47,537 nt of DNA from Diplocarpon mali (GCA_024741835.1 JAENRP010000129.1:1-47537); one strand, 5' to 3'. Positions 34,719 through 46,996 are shown, counted from the stretch's first letter. A program made the numbers and translations. The notes: generated by a model not told the origin, from the sequence alone.

Positions 34719-36259
34719 ATGGCTCCGGCAAGTCTGCTGCGCATCCGATCGTGGCTCTGGGGAAGCGAGCCCAAAGATGCCGCCCTCCTCAGCAAGCTAG
34801 AAATCAACATCCTGCCATGATTCTCCTTGATATGGTTTGTTCTTGGGATGTCGAGGGCCGCCTACGGCTCTGCGTAAATTTGCAGGATGAGAGAGGACGT
34901 GGGCTTCCAGGGCAAAGACTACAACTACATGTCTACTACGTACCTGGTAGTCTACGCAGTCTGCAAAATGCCAGGCACAGCTCTCTTCACAATCCTACCC
35001 CCGGAGTACGTGTTCACGACGGCGAGTATCGCCTGGAGCATGACCCTGAATACCTTCAAGATGAACCACGTCAGGCAGATTATTATGCTGAATGCCTTCG
35101 AAGGAGGCTTTTCCGCAATCGCTTACGTCGGCACGCATTTCATCCACGGGAGTTGGTACAAGAAGAAGGGGCTCGGCAAGATAGCAGCGGTCTTTGTCTG
35201 TTTTGGGCATCTAGGGAGTACGGCCGGTAGCTGGATCCAAGCTGAGTTGCTCAGGAGCCTGCATGGTAAGAGCGGACTGCCTGCGTAGAGAGGAATTCTC
35301 ATCGTTGTATCCGTCATGACGATGTCGGTGGCTCTTTTTGGAAAGACGAATATCTCAATTTTGAATGTGGGAGATGTTTGTATGTGTACCTATGACTTCC
35401 CTAGGATTGATCATCATTCCCGGCCTCCAACGTCACCGCGTAGCTTGGTTTCTGACTGAGTAGGAGAAAGAGAATGCCGTCGCCCTACTCGAGAGTCCCG
35501 AGGAGGAAACTCGAAAAAGAACCGTCTTCGAGCGCGTTTTGCTCAGCTGGCAGTTCTGGCTTCTGCCGACAATCGTCATGTGTAAGCTTGACCTCCTCGC
35601 TTCTCTACTGGATCTGCTGAACATATCGGAGTATACTCGCTTACCATCCAGATGAAATCAACGACGTCTTCCCACTCTGGATGAAGAACCGCCGTTACAG
35701 CGTCAATAGTAGAACAACTACGACTCGCCAGTCTACGCCTTAGCCATCGTAGGAACCGTCGCCAACCCCATCATTTCCGACAATTGCAGTCCCGCTGGCA
35801 ATGCTCCTTTGCCATCGGCCTGAAGTTCATCCTCGGGTCCACCATCCTGATAACAAACCCGTAGGGCGACGATGGCTGCTTCTTCGCCTTCTACATCCTC
35901 GGCACGACATATACTCTTCAGGCGTTGTGATATTCGTGGATGGCCGATGTCACGTCTCATGACGTGCAGCTGCGAGCAATCACGACCGGGTCCATGAACA
36001 GCTTCGATTTTGCCTTTGTGGCCTGGTGGCCCTTGATCTCTACCCGCTGACGGACGCGCCGAACTATTGGAAGGGCTACGTTGCGAGCATCGTGACGGCA
36101 AGCTTGATCCTATCGCTGTTCTTTATAATTGCGTATCGGGAAAACAGGGGGATTGCGAACAGAACTTTGAGGAGAGACCTTGAGGACGACGAGGAGGAGG
36201 AGGGGCCGGGTAATAGTGATCCCGGTATCGTGGAGCAGAATGCGCCGCGTAATTTATAA
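34719..36259 (+). pseudogene. MFS transporter (Dal5/pantothenate-permease type), decayed
   Basis: The sequence encodes an anion:cation-symporter-type MFS protein of the fungal allantoate/vitamin permease group: KLEINILP, GMREDVGFQGKDYNYMST (the first loop of this group), many hydrophobic segments, FERVLLSWQFWLLP, then TTGSMNSFDFAF and YPLTDAPNYWKGYVASIV near the end with a charged acidic tail. In the first part the frame is kept but has stops at 34818, 34875 and 35286, the last where the family has a Trp. A further stop lies at 35461, then frame changes near 35650 and 36040 and stops at about 35863 and 35929 in the frame that matches the family. Several stops fit TGG-to-TAG or TGA changes. 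A GTAAGC intron donor is still visible near 35582. Both neighbours are intact, so loss of this gene is recent or specific. Confidence 0.8.
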
Positions 36260-36789
36260 TTTGGCGAGCTTGGAGATGTAAGTGGGTAAAGATTGGTCTG
36301 TGTGACGACTGGTCGTGGAGATTAGGTAGAATGCTTGAGCCAAACCAACGTAGTTCAATGCATATCTAGTCTCGTCTCGCGGTCTTCATAATAAGCACGA
36401 TTGAACCTTGTAGTCCAAAGATGGCGATTAAGCTTCACTTGTATTGGCATTTCGCTTACCGTAGCGCCAATTCTCGAAGCTGGAATAATTATTAGCTGAG
36501 AAAGAAAGTATATAAAGTAGATAAGCGAGGAGCATTCCTTGTTCGATCCACGAGATGCATAGAAACCCGTTTAAAAGTCTTAAGCCTTGATTAGAAGCTA
36601 AAGTGATATCTGATTTTAGGTGTGAGTACAAGAGACCTGATGTCACGTGCAGATGAAGTAGAAATAAGGGAGATGGCGTAGGCGCCATCAACCCCACCAT
36701 TAGCAACAGCGAACCTTATTGAAAGTTCACCTATATCACCTCCTGCTACGACAAAGCCCTGCTGCAACAGCGTAGGTAGCCCTTTCAAC

Positions 36790-39078
36790 ATGTCAAGTTC
36801 TGGTAGAAATGCAGAGGCGTCTACTATCGAGCACGAGCAGAACGGATTCAAAGTAAGCGGCGCCTTCAAGCCAGGCAAGCCAGAACTCTCGGGTGCTAAA
36901 CCTCTCATCGTGCTCATCCACGGCGCTGGTACCAATGCTGCATATTTCGACAATCCCTTCCACTCGTAAGCAAGAACCACAGAACAGTCTTGAACAAGGT
37001 TTTGACGGAGAAAGAATCCCCGCGGTATACAACTCTCGAGGTTTCGATGTCCTAAACATTAACCGCGCAGGCTATGGAGGGAACCCGATCCCCGACACCA
37101 AGAAGCCGATTCTCGATTCCATCCCCGTGTATGCCAGTCTTATCAAGAAGGCGTATGAGGCTTTCTCGAATGGCGAGTATGGCATCATTCTCATCGGCCA
37201 CTCACTCGGTGGGTGCGTTTCGCTCGCACTGGCAGCGTTCCATAACGAACTGCCCATCCTGGGAGTCAGCGCTTTCGGGGCCATCCCGACGAAAGACCAT
37301 CCGGCGATGCTCATCCCGATACTCAAAGCCGATCCACAAAACCCAAGATTTGTGATTGCGCCTACCCCGGAGTCGACGGCAGCATTCATGGGCCCGCCGG
37401 ACGTGGTTGATAAGGCGGTTCTCGAGCACCCTTCTATGCTCACCATTTTTGAATCGGGTGTGTACCGGGCTCCTGGGCTCCGCAAGTGTGTTACTGACTC
37501 TACAAGGTCCCAAATCGGAGTTGCTGGAATGGTTTGATGATGCTTGGTACGATCGATTCGTCAATGAGGTGGCACCTGGCATTCGTGTGAGCCGGCTTGC
37601 TTCCACGCTTTCCACCAGAGCTGCGACTGATGTATCCAGGTTCCCTTGCAATACCTCTCAGCAGAGTATGAGCTAGGCTGGAGGAGTATCGAGGCTGGTC
37701 AGCCCATCTTCGATCGCGCAGCAAGCCTGTTCACCAATGCCCCGAGGAAAGATGCAAGGCTTTTACCAGGAGGAGGCCACGACTTCGAGTTCGGCAAAAA
37801 TGCTTGGTTATTGCAAGCTGCGAGAGATTCCTTCGTCGATAGCTTGGTGAGACCATAGCTGTCAATCAGAACCGCTGACCAGACGTTGATATCATCCTGC
37901 TAGGTTGCACCGAGGCCAGCCATTTCGGACCCAGCAGCCTTTTCCAAAATTCCTCTCCTCGATTTCGCTTTGTCCAAAGACGCGTTGACGAAACCTTCGT
38001 TCTTAGAAGAGCTCAGAAGAGCGATTGTCAATGTCGGGTTTTTCTACATTCAAAATACGACTGTTTCTCCTGCCACCGAAGCGGCCCTGATCAGGAAAGG
38101 CATCGAACTTCTCGAATTGCCGCTGGAAGAAAAGCTGAAGATCGAGATGGCCAATAGTAAACACTTTCTTGGGTACGCAAGACTGGGGAACGAAATCACA
38201 GCTCTGAAGCCAGACTACAGAGAGCAGTTCGACGTAAGTGCGAGTTTCGAAGCAATAGGCCAAAACGCTGACATCTTCAGTTTGCCACCGAAGCTCCAGC
38301 GCCAGGGCCCGACGAGCCGGTATGGAAGAACCTGCGAGGTCCAAACCAGTGGCCAGAAGAGTCTGTCGTCCCAGGTTTCCGCGCAACAGTCGAGTCCTAC
38401 ATGTCCGAAATCGACACCTTCTCCCGTCACCTCAGCACCCTCGTAGCCGAAGCGCTCGACCTTCCCGCCGACGCCTTTGACCAGTTCTTCGAGACGCCCG
38501 CACACAACAAGCTCAAGCTCGTCAAGTACCCTGCGCCGACATCTGACGCCGAGTCGCAAGGTGTCGGCTCGCACAAGGACGGGTCGTTCCTTACATTCCT
38601 CCTGCAGGCTACGAAGCACGCAGGCCTGGAGATCCAGAACAAAAACGGCGATTGGATCCAGGCCAAGCCTATCCCTGGAACGCTCGTGATCAACATCGGA
38701 CGTTCGCTGCAGGCCCTGACGGGCGGTGTCTGTACGGCAACTACGCACCGCGTCAACCTGTCGCCGGAGAACTTCGTCGGCGAAGACGGCAAGTCGCTTG
38801 GTCCCAGGTACTCATTCCCCGTCTTCCAGGGAGTGAGGACGGATATGGACAAAGACGCCATCGACCTGGTGATCCCACAGCATATCAAGGACCTGGTGAT
38901 GGATGAGAAGGTCCGGACGGATGCGGAGGCTACCTTTGACAAGATGTTTGGGGATAGTACCAGGGAAGCGATCTTCATCTCGCGGGTGACGAGTCATCAG
39001 GACGTGGGCGCGAGGTGGTATCCTGATATTCTGGAAAAGGCTTTGAAGGCGCAGAGGGATTTTGTAGCGAGAGGGTAG
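36790..39078 (+). CDS. Alpha/beta-hydrolase fused to Fe(II)/2-oxoglutarate dioxygenase
   Basis: Six exons: 36790-36965, 37015-37457, 37507-37586, 37640-37846, 37904-38233 and 38281-39078, giving 677 residues. Residues 1-302 form an alpha/beta-hydrolase: VLIHGAGTNAAYF (oxyanion region), GHSLGG with nucleophile Ser122, and GGGHDFEFG with His280. Residues 303-677 form an isopenicillin-N-synthase-fold oxygenase with VGFFYIQN, iron ligands His510 and Asp512 (GSHKDGSF) and His568 (TTHRV), and the 2-oxoglutarate-binding RYS at about 588. The joining intron, 37847-37903, has a GTGAGA donor, a CGCTGAC branch site 24 nt before a TAG acceptor, and is phase 0. Without splicing, the hydrolase would end four codons later at 37858, while the oxygenase has an in-frame stop just upstream and no ATG for over 200 nt. 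The gap of 45 nt is too small for two promoters. Alternative: two genes, or an alternatively spliced pair. Substrate unknown. Confidence 0.8.
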
Positions 39079-40323
39079 GTCGGGCTGGCTGGAGAAAGGG
39101 GCTAGGCGAGCCTGGTGGTTATTTTTCAGATGAAAGCGAGTATCTCAATACCGTGATTCTATACTATAGCATTTGAACCAGGCCACACTTGACAAGATCA
39201 AATGACACTACCATAGTCCCCGAACCTTACCCCCGTCAAGCATGTTTTGACTTGACCTGAGAAGTGGCATTGTTAATCTGGCGGAAGAAGCCTTTTCTAT
39301 TATTTGACTCGGGGACTTTAGTGGAGATCACCAAGATTCATCTAGAGGATACCCCTGGGTCTCACTGCTCTCTTATAGTGATATGTTGTCGGAGCCTTGA
39401 GTAGTTCTTACTCCATAAGTCGCGATCAATCCTCCGTTTTTTGATTGAAGATTCTCGAACAAAGTCAGCCGGAAGGAAGCGGGGTAGGGCTGCATAATAA
39501 ATACGAAAAGGGGGACATCTCCGGGTCTCATTCATTCGAATGAGACCATAAGAGCCGGTAATAGGAATGAAAACCCACCCCCCTATGCTCGTGAATAAAA
39601 GGTGCTAGTTATAAGTATTATGTAGTAGGTGCATTCAACTCTAGTAAAATAGGCCTTTCCCGACATGTTTAGTGCTCTTGACCTAAGATCTAGTTGATTT
39701 CTGGTGCTCTCTAAGTTATCTCAGCTTCCTACTAATGAAACTGCTACTTAATAGCTCTTATTATTAGAAGATTGATTGTTTCCATAGCCTTTCTCGGCTT
39801 TCTCTTCCGGTAAAGCTGAAGTCGCTATCGGAGCCTTGACTTTCCAACTTTCAGCGATTTATTTATTAGTTACAGTAGCTTATAAGAACCCTCACATAAA
39901 GTTGTTTATTCTTACATTAGATTATAAAGTAACAGTTACTATACATACCTCACTAAGTAATAGCATTCTCGTTACTGATTAACTCAAGGTTGGGGCTTTA
40001 GCAGCACTCTTGTCGAGAGTACTAATATTTACAAATATTCATATTTTAGCAAACTTTCAGTCAATAAGCATAGGAACAAAGACTAAGGCGAGAGTGAGAA
40101 CCGAAAATGTAAGATTCGGATCCAGTATATTTTCAGGCAGACCTAAGGGGGTGCTAGCGGCATGATACATCACGTGGGAAGGGCAGATTGCCCCGCGCCA
40201 ATTATCATGCATCACGGTTGCGAGCACGGGAAAGATTCATCGGCGCTACGTTGATATCCTAGCTGTGCGTGTCTTCACCGTCTTGAACCTGTCTTCAGAC
40301 GTACCTATTCCCCAATCATCACC
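39079..40323. other. Intergenic region
   Basis: No gene is supported. The DNA becomes AT-rich from about 39560 to 40080. The last 150 bases (CACGTG at 40172-40177, then GC-rich) are the probable promoter of the dehydrogenase gene. Confidence 0.5.
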
Positions 40324-41789
40324 ATGTCGCTCTTCGCCAACCAGGGAGGCCAAGTCGATAGCTCCCTCGCGGGATGCTATTCGGCTTCTCCAGTTCGATT
40401 CATGGTCTATGGCCGAGGTAGGGTCTCGATCCAAGACAAGAGATTTAATCGACCCCGAGCTGATAATGAGTAGGAACCGCAAAGAAATTAGACGAGGCAA
40501 TTGCCAAAATCGGAGCTAAAAAAGCGTTCATCATCACTGGACAATCTCTCAGCACTAAAACGCCAGTGATCAAGGATGCCGAAGCTTCCCTGGGCAGCGC
40601 TCACGTAGGAACCTTTACTCAGATCGGGCAACATGCGTAAACACTCCCAGCTGATGTGTACGTCGGCACGCGATCCTGCTGATACGGGTACCACAGACCC
40701 ATCAAAGCGATCCGTGAAGCTACCGAGCTGGTGAAGAGCTCAGGAGCTGACGTTCTCGTCTCTATTGGAGGCGGTTCTCCCATCGATAGCGCCAAAGTAA
40801 TCGCCTTCCGAACTCACGAAGAGACCGGGAGATGGATCCCGAGTATTGCTGTCCCGACAACGCTCAGCGTGGCGGAGACGACCCAGAATGCCGGCTTCAC
40901 CAACGAAAGGAAGGAGAAAGTCGCAGTCAGCGACCCTGCGCTGGTACCCAAGAGTATTATCAAGCCGCGTGATCGTGAGAGCTGTACTGAGACGATGCAG
41001 TCGTAGTGTACGATGGAGACATTGCGGTGCACACTCCGCTCTCACTGTGGACCAGCACGGGGGTACGCCGAACCCACCTACGCAGCTCAGCACAGTCGAC
41101 TGACAGCCTCCAGGTCCGCGCTCTAGACCACGCGGTCGAGCTCCTCTACCACCCCCTCGCCCCCGAGATCCCCAGCAAGCGACTCGCGCTCGAGGCCATC
41201 CGAGATCTCTTCGCCTACCTCCCGCGGTCGAGAACCGAGCCCACGGACGCGGATGCCCGCCAGCGCCTCTTCCTCGCCTGCTACGCGTCCCTCTTCCCGT
41301 TCCTGTTCTCCGGCGCCGTGGGCCTGAGCCACAGCACCGGGCACGCGCTGGGCGCGACGTACGGCATCCCGCACGGGATCACGAGCTGCTTAACCCTGGC
41401 GCCGGTGGTCTCCTTGAAAGCCAGGACGAGGCCCGAGGAGGCGAGGATGATCGCGCGGGCGCTCCCTTGTATTGGGGAAACGAGCCGGGGGACCGATGAG
41501 GAGGACGCGTTGATGGTAGGCAGAGCTATCGCGGGCTTGGTCGAGGGCCTAGGACATGCGTCTACTCTGACGCAGGTAGGCGCTGAACGTCGCGGCGGTA
41601 TACAACGGAGCTGACTTTGTGCTGCAGTACGGGGTTCCAGTTGGAGAGGAGGAATCGATCGCTTCGCATGCCCTGGTCGGTGGGAAGGAGCATCCGGATT
41701 TCAACAGCTGTAAGTTTCTCCCTGGCCGGACATCTTCTGACCTGAACCTGATTTTTGCAGTAGTGAAAATCATTCGCGCTCTGTATTAA
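40324..41789 (+). CDS. Iron-containing alcohol dehydrogenase / maleylacetate reductase-like
   Basis: Seven exons: 40324-40417, 40474-40636, 40697-40953, 41001-41062, 41114-41575, 41628-41709 and 41761-41789 (1,149 nt, 382 residues, the usual family length). All six introns are GT..AG, 47-60 nt, most with CTGAC or CTGAT branch sites. The protein is a group III (Fe-dependent) alcohol dehydrogenase: SIGGGSPIDSAK binds NAD(P), AVPTTLSVAE follows, and the metal ligands are visible as Asp and His in RALDHAVE and the His residues in GLSHSTGHALG and YGIPHG. The sequence style is nearest to fungal maleylacetate-reductase-like proteins, which reduce keto or enone groups with NAD(P)H. It may work with the neighbouring dioxygenase-hydrolase. 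In exon 4 the acceptor at 40999-41000 was preferred over one 6 nt later because it gives the better IVVYDGD junction. Confidence 0.87.
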
Positions 41790-43694
41790 ATGTATCAAGG
41801 GAAGTCGCAATGGTTAGAAACACGTTACTATCTGAATACACCTCAGACCTCTGCCTCTTGTTTGACTGTAACATCAAGTACTTCGAAGTAGGTTCAGGGT
41901 CATCCCAAAACAGGCCTATAGAATAATCTTTCTTCAAAGACGTTTTTTCTTCTTATAAGCAGCTTTATGAATCGTCTCATGTGCTAACCTTGCCTACCTT
42001 GCCTTAGCTTACCCTGCCTGACCTTCCCCTATCAAAGACTGCAAAATACACTATCTGTTATATTAAACCATACTACTTCAAACACCTGCGTTTGCGTAGA
42101 CCGGTTGACATTCATATTAAACTTAGTACTCCTTACAAAATACGCTTCTAATTCCAATCTCTGAATGGATCAAAGTCAATAAAAAGAGAGAACAATACAA
42201 TGTGGGATTTAGGGATTATTGAGAATTTAGAGTTTTTAAATGGTTTAGGTGAACAGTTTGGTTCAGTTTTCTAAGATATATGAAAAGAAGAAGGATTCTT
42301 TTAGATTTCTTGGCTTATTCCATTGTTTTTGTCTTCCCCCCTTTCACTTCCGACTATATTATTTCGCGTTCCTTGCTCTAGTTGAGGTACAGACTCGAAG
42401 GCATCGGAGTAGAGGCGATACACCAGAGAAGGAGGTGCAAAAGAGAGACAGGTATCAGGCCCAGGATAAAACTCCGAGTCTTCTGAATATCAAAAGTTTT
42501 CCCACGAGTATTTCTATTCTTGAATCAGGTTCCAGACAAAAACAAATTCTGGCATAATAGAACTGTATCCTAGGGAAAACCATATTCTGCATCATCGTTT
42601 CTTAAATAGTGTTTCGCTTCAAACTCGCAAAGTTAAGTGCCATTCTAGTTCGCAGTTCTGACCTAGCCTGTACCTTCAGTAGCTGAAAATAATGCCTCCT
42701 AGGAATCAGGCAAAAACCCTCGCTTACGTAAAGGGATAAGTAGCTTCGGGTAAATCGATGCCGTTTCTATTGACTTGAAGTATATACACCTCTAAGTATA
42801 AGGTCTTCCAGCTTGTAGTTATACATACGAGATGATCGGTTGAATAAGATATCTAATATTCAAGTCCCAAGTATTCCGTGCAGTAATACTACTCTTAGAC
42901 ATAGACAGTAACTCGCGTAGTATCAAGCAACGGTTACTTGTGCCGAAAAAATGTAGGATTTCAATCAGAATAAGAATACGAAAAGAACCGCTCTTTTCTT
43001 TTCGTGTTTGAGCTTGTGGTTGAAGAAAGTTCGCTGATTCATGCTCTCGGCAAAGCATATCCACCGTTACTTCTCGGTACTATTCATCTACTGTTGTCTA
43101 CTCAAAACGCTCGACCTGCCAGTGACGATAAAAGAAATTCAAAGTCCCAAAGAGACAGAAAGAAAGTTTTTGAAGATTGGGGTGGTGAAGTCTCTGAGAA
43201 CGCTACATTGACTGAAGCAGTTGCGGCGATAGAAATCGTTGCCAAAGTGCTCCTGCTGTTGTCAAGGAGGCAGAGATCTTGCAGCGAAACTGAGATGACT
43301 GGAATGGATTGATAGAAATGGTTGTCAACGTCTTGCGCGATGGGGAAGAGGATTTTATGGTGGTTCTAGAAGTCCAGACACGTGGACTCGCGGTATTGTT
43401 TCCTACCTCTTTTGCATGCTCGTTAGGAGCAACAGAACCAAGATGCTGAACCTGAGGCTGCAAAGGTAACACTATATATTCAGGTTTTATATATCAGCAA
43501 GCGCAGGCGCATATCGCTGTGCATAGCCAAGGCCGACCTCCCAAGCCTGTCAGCCTTCGAGTTCGCGGTGTCGGGACTTTGTGCGAGCTGATGTCGCGGC
43601 GCACTTTCACAGCCGCCCTCTCTCGTCCCATAACACCAAACGCATATGAAAAAGACTAGATTTCAAGGAGGATTCCCAAACCCCCACAGCACGG
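41790..43694. other. Intergenic region, no supported gene
   Basis: AT-rich with ORFs of about 100 codons at 42249-42557 and 43004-43312 that show no motif and no splice extension. Nothing else is visible. Confidence 0.45.
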
Positions 43695-44216
43695 ATGAAT
43701 CAGCCGTCGTCTCCAACGCCCGGCCCAACGGCCAGCAGATGCCGCGTCGTCCTCGCGCCGCACAGCTACATCGTCGACCGCCCGACGATCTTCCTCTCGG
43801 GCTCCATCGACGCGCCGCCCGCGACCTGGCAGGCGGCCCTCACGGCGGCCCTCGGCCACCTGCCCATCACGATCCTCAACCCGCACCGCGCGGACTGGGA
43901 CGCGAGCTGGCGCGAGGACGGCGACTCGGCGCGCTTCCGCGAGCAGGTCACGTGGGAGCTGGACGCCATCGAGGCCGCCCACGTCGTCGCCGTGTGCTTC
44001 CGCCCCGGCTCGCCGGCGCCCGTCACGCTGCTGGAGCTGGGCTTGTGCGCGAGGGGCAAGAAGGTGGCGGTCGCGTGCCCGGAGGGCTACGAGAAGCGCG
44101 GGAATGTGCAGGTCGTGTGTCGCAGGTTTGGCATCGAGGTCGTGCGGGATGTCGGCGAGTTGGCGGATCGCGTGGTGAAGTTGCTGGGGGGGTTGGGCCA
44201 GGTGGAGACCGCTTAG
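43695..44216 (+). CDS. Nucleoside 2-deoxyribosyltransferase-like protein
   Basis: A single exon of 173 residues starting at the ATG at 43695. The N-terminus, MNQPSSPTPGPTAS, is a short disordered leader. Then comes the pattern of the nucleoside 2-deoxyribosyltransferase-like family: IFLSGSIDAPPATWQ (strand and glycine loop), ITILNPHRADWDASW (nucleotide-site Asn, Arg and Asp), FREQVTWELDAIEAAHVVAVCF (with the conserved Glu of WEL), and VTLLELGLCARGKKVAVACPEGYEKRGNVQVV (Glu-Leu-Gly and a GY..R.N loop). Enzymes of this fold cleave N-glycosidic bonds of nucleosides or transfer deoxyribose, but many fungal members are uncharacterised. The gene is strongly GC-rich between AT-rich flanks. Antisense ORFs here are shadows. 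No neighbour points to a pathway. Confidence 0.82.
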   Translation: MNQPSSPTPGPTASRCRVVLAPHSYIVDRPTIFLSGSIDAPPATWQAALTAALGHLPITILNPHRADWDASWREDGDSARFREQVTWELDAIEAAHVVAVCFRPGSPAPVTLLELGLCARGKKVAVACPEGYEKRGNVQVVCRRFGIEVVRDVGELADRVVKLLGGLGQVETA

Positions 44217-44968
44217 GGACGGGAGTCGAGCGTCGGTGCGTACTCGCTTGATTTCAGGGGGATGTCAACAATCAGCAAAGTACGTCTACTCTGCCGTCAC
44301 TCCTTGGATGGGTTGCAGAAAGCGATAGGAACTAGGATTTCCGTTACGGATATGTTAGATGATTGGAGAATATGACTCTTCGGCCTCTGTGATGTACTCA
44401 TGCTGCCTCTGCCTGTACGGGTACAGCTCAATTGCTCTTGTGGGGCTGTACTGAGACTCAGCTATACTTTCGAAAGGGCTTATGGCTGATTTCTATTACG
44501 AATGAAGGAAGAAACACAGAATAAGGTTTCGAGATATTATGGCACTGTGTCGCCCCGTCTACCTCGGTGTTGGCACGAGGAGACCCGAGATTGAGACGCT
44601 ATCTATGAAGCGGAGACCACGAAACACTTTTCATGTTGGACCTTACGGTTACGAGTCGTACTTACTGGATTATGGGTGAGCGATTCGCGCTCTCTAAGAA
44701 TCAGTAAATGTTTACAACTTGTAGAGTCAAGGAGACATCCATTCGTTAAGTGTTGACTCCAAAGTCCATGCCTCGCAAATTGGTAATGCTCGTAGTCACT
44801 ATCCTCACATACCTACATAGAAATAAGCCTGGTTGCGAATCAATACGCTCAAACACCCAGACAGAAGTAAGCCCATTCGTGATTCCTAATATGGTTCTCG
44901 AACCAGCCTTTCCTGTCGGGACATACTTAAGCCTAAAGACCATCGACACGAGCTCCACGACACCTCCA
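44217..44968. other. Intergenic region
   Basis: No supported gene. An ORF that continues upstream of the next gene to 44750 has no conserved look before 44969. Confidence 0.45.
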
Positions 44969-45425
44969 ATGTCAGACCGCCCAGGCTCAAACATGCCAGA
45001 AACTTCTCCAGTCCCCGCAGACCCACCTATTTCCGAGGAGACGACCCCCATACCACCAGCCCCAGCACCCATCAAGAAAATCGCCCGCAAAGGAAAATGG
45101 CGACAAGACCAAGGTCCACCCGCCCACACCCCCTCTCCCTCCAAGAGACACACGCACCATCCCTGAACGACGCGAGCTAACAGCCCCAGGGCCCGTAATC
45201 GGCCTCGCGCGCCGAAAGGGCGAGAGGAACCCGCTGAAGTGGGGCTTCCAGTTTGACGACGAGTGGCTCGGCCACGCGGTCTGGAAGGACTGCGAGGATC
45301 TGCCTGCTCTCGCGAAGCAGGAGGGGGAAAATGCAGCTCCTGCGGGGTCGAAGAAGTCGAAGAGGGGGATTATGGGCATGTTGACGTTCTGGAAGAGGAA
45401 AGAGGAGGTTTTGACGTCAGAGTGA
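44969..45425 (+). CDS. Small hypothetical protein, split reading frame
   Basis: Two open segments in different frames look like one gene. The first, from ATG 44969 to about 45113, codes a Pro/Thr-rich disordered start ending in IARKGKWRQDQ. The second, about 45184-45425, codes GLARRKGERNPLKWGFQFDDEWLGHAVWKDCEDLPALAKQ (read here only as a description of its Trp- and Arg-rich nature) and ends in TSE. A 70-nt intron, 45114-45183, would join them in frame, but its donor (GTCCAC) is poor and the CTAAC branch-like word is too close to the acceptor. A one-base indel is the alternative. I do not recognise a function. Confidence 0.5.
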
Positions 45426-46996
45426 GAGTGAGGGGGCTGGAGAGGCCATGGCGGTTCTGTACCTTGTAGCTTATTAGTCTCAGGACTTGCAGGTGAGGAG
45501 TTGTCGCGAGATTCTTTGGATGGGGATTTTGGTAGGAGACAAGGGGTGGGAGGGAGATGGGAGAGGGGGGGTCATGTGATGACGCTTTGGCTTCTATGGA
45601 TGGGTTTGCGAGCAATGAGATAGATATTCCAATCCTCATCGAGTATAGGGAGTAAAGCGTAATAGAGCTTTTAGTGATTTCGATACTTGAATGATAATGT
45701 CGTGAATACAGAAGTATTGAGTATCGCCATTTTCGAAGTATTGTATCTCAGTGCTGCGTATCAAAAAAGCTAGGAGAACCGGTCAAAGCTGGAGCCCGTA
45801 AACGGCTTCTTTAGGGTCAATTTCCAGCTCGTCTTCTTGCTAGCAATACTTGTTTTATCGTTATTCCTAGGGAATTGACTGATTCTAACTTGACATTCTT
45901 GAGCGTGCAAACATCAGCAGAGAGCAAAAGTCATTTACAGATTCCAGTACTAGAAAAATTTGTATAGAAATTTCGGACAATATCAAAAGCTAAGTGTCTA
46001 AACTCTTTGAGGTCATAATATCAGCTTAGTCTATTTCTCTTATTGGAATACTTTGTGACTTGTTAATGTTTTTTTCCTTCTTTTTCCCTCCCTTTTTTCA
46101 ACATATACGCAGCCGCTAGTAGAGATTGTCAACTACTCATGATAAAATCAAAAATATTACTGGCAAGCTCTCACTGTTTTCTTATTCAATTATCAGGTTA
46201 CCTGCTCTCCTGACTTTATGGCCAGTCCTAAAGTATGGTGGTTTTTCTCACCATGACTATTGGGTAGTGTTCGTCTTGTCTTTGAGTGTAATATTGACTA
46301 GGGGTGAAGGTAGCATGGACGCAGCACCACTAGCCGTGGCCTAAGAAAGATAGGTATAGCTAGAGGAACGCAATTGCGCAGTCATAGATCCATAACGAAT
46401 CATATCTGTACGATAGCACTGATAGTATGTTATACGCGGTAATCGCCAACTACTTGAATCAGTAAAACTCATCGAAGAGACGTGTTGGGTCTTATAAGAA
46501 GTGCAGCTGTGATGTGGCTCGTAGGCTCTACAGATCTCAGAACAGCAATTGGCTTCAGATGGAAAGCAGGCTATCTTGGGTTCTGAGTAGCTTTCCCGTT
46601 CCTAATCTGGTGTTCTGGGTAATATCCCAGAGATAGGGGATTCTTCAGAGGAATTGATACACCCTTGGGGTTACAACATTCAGACATAGTTATCACCGAT
46701 ACAGAGCTAATACCTATAAAGTGATCTTGGTTATTATTACTTCATCTTCTCATCAACTGTTGGTTCCAGGTTGAAGTTACGCTGCAACTTGTAACTGCAT
46801 GTATATATTTGATTTCAAAAGTCAAAGCTAAAAAGAGTCATGGGTATATAATATCCTTCCCATATCCCTCCTCCTGGCCCTCATTAGAGTAAGATAAAGA
46901 AGAAAACCCGCAAGAAACAGAAACAAAGAAAAAAAAAAACTCCCGGTGCACAAGCAAGCACTGTCCACAACCCTCGCTCGGAGAGGGAAACGCGAT
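45426..46996. other. Intergenic region, no supported gene
   Basis: AT-rich from about 45650 on. The 72-codon ORF at 46126-46344 has no motif. The last part holds the 3' flank of the minus-strand gene at the right edge. Confidence 0.45.

Noticed and set aside
37847..37858. Hydrolase stop at 37858 as the true end of a separate gene
   Set aside because: It is possible if the intron is retained, but the oxygenase then lacks any start codon and promoter. The spliced fusion is the better model.
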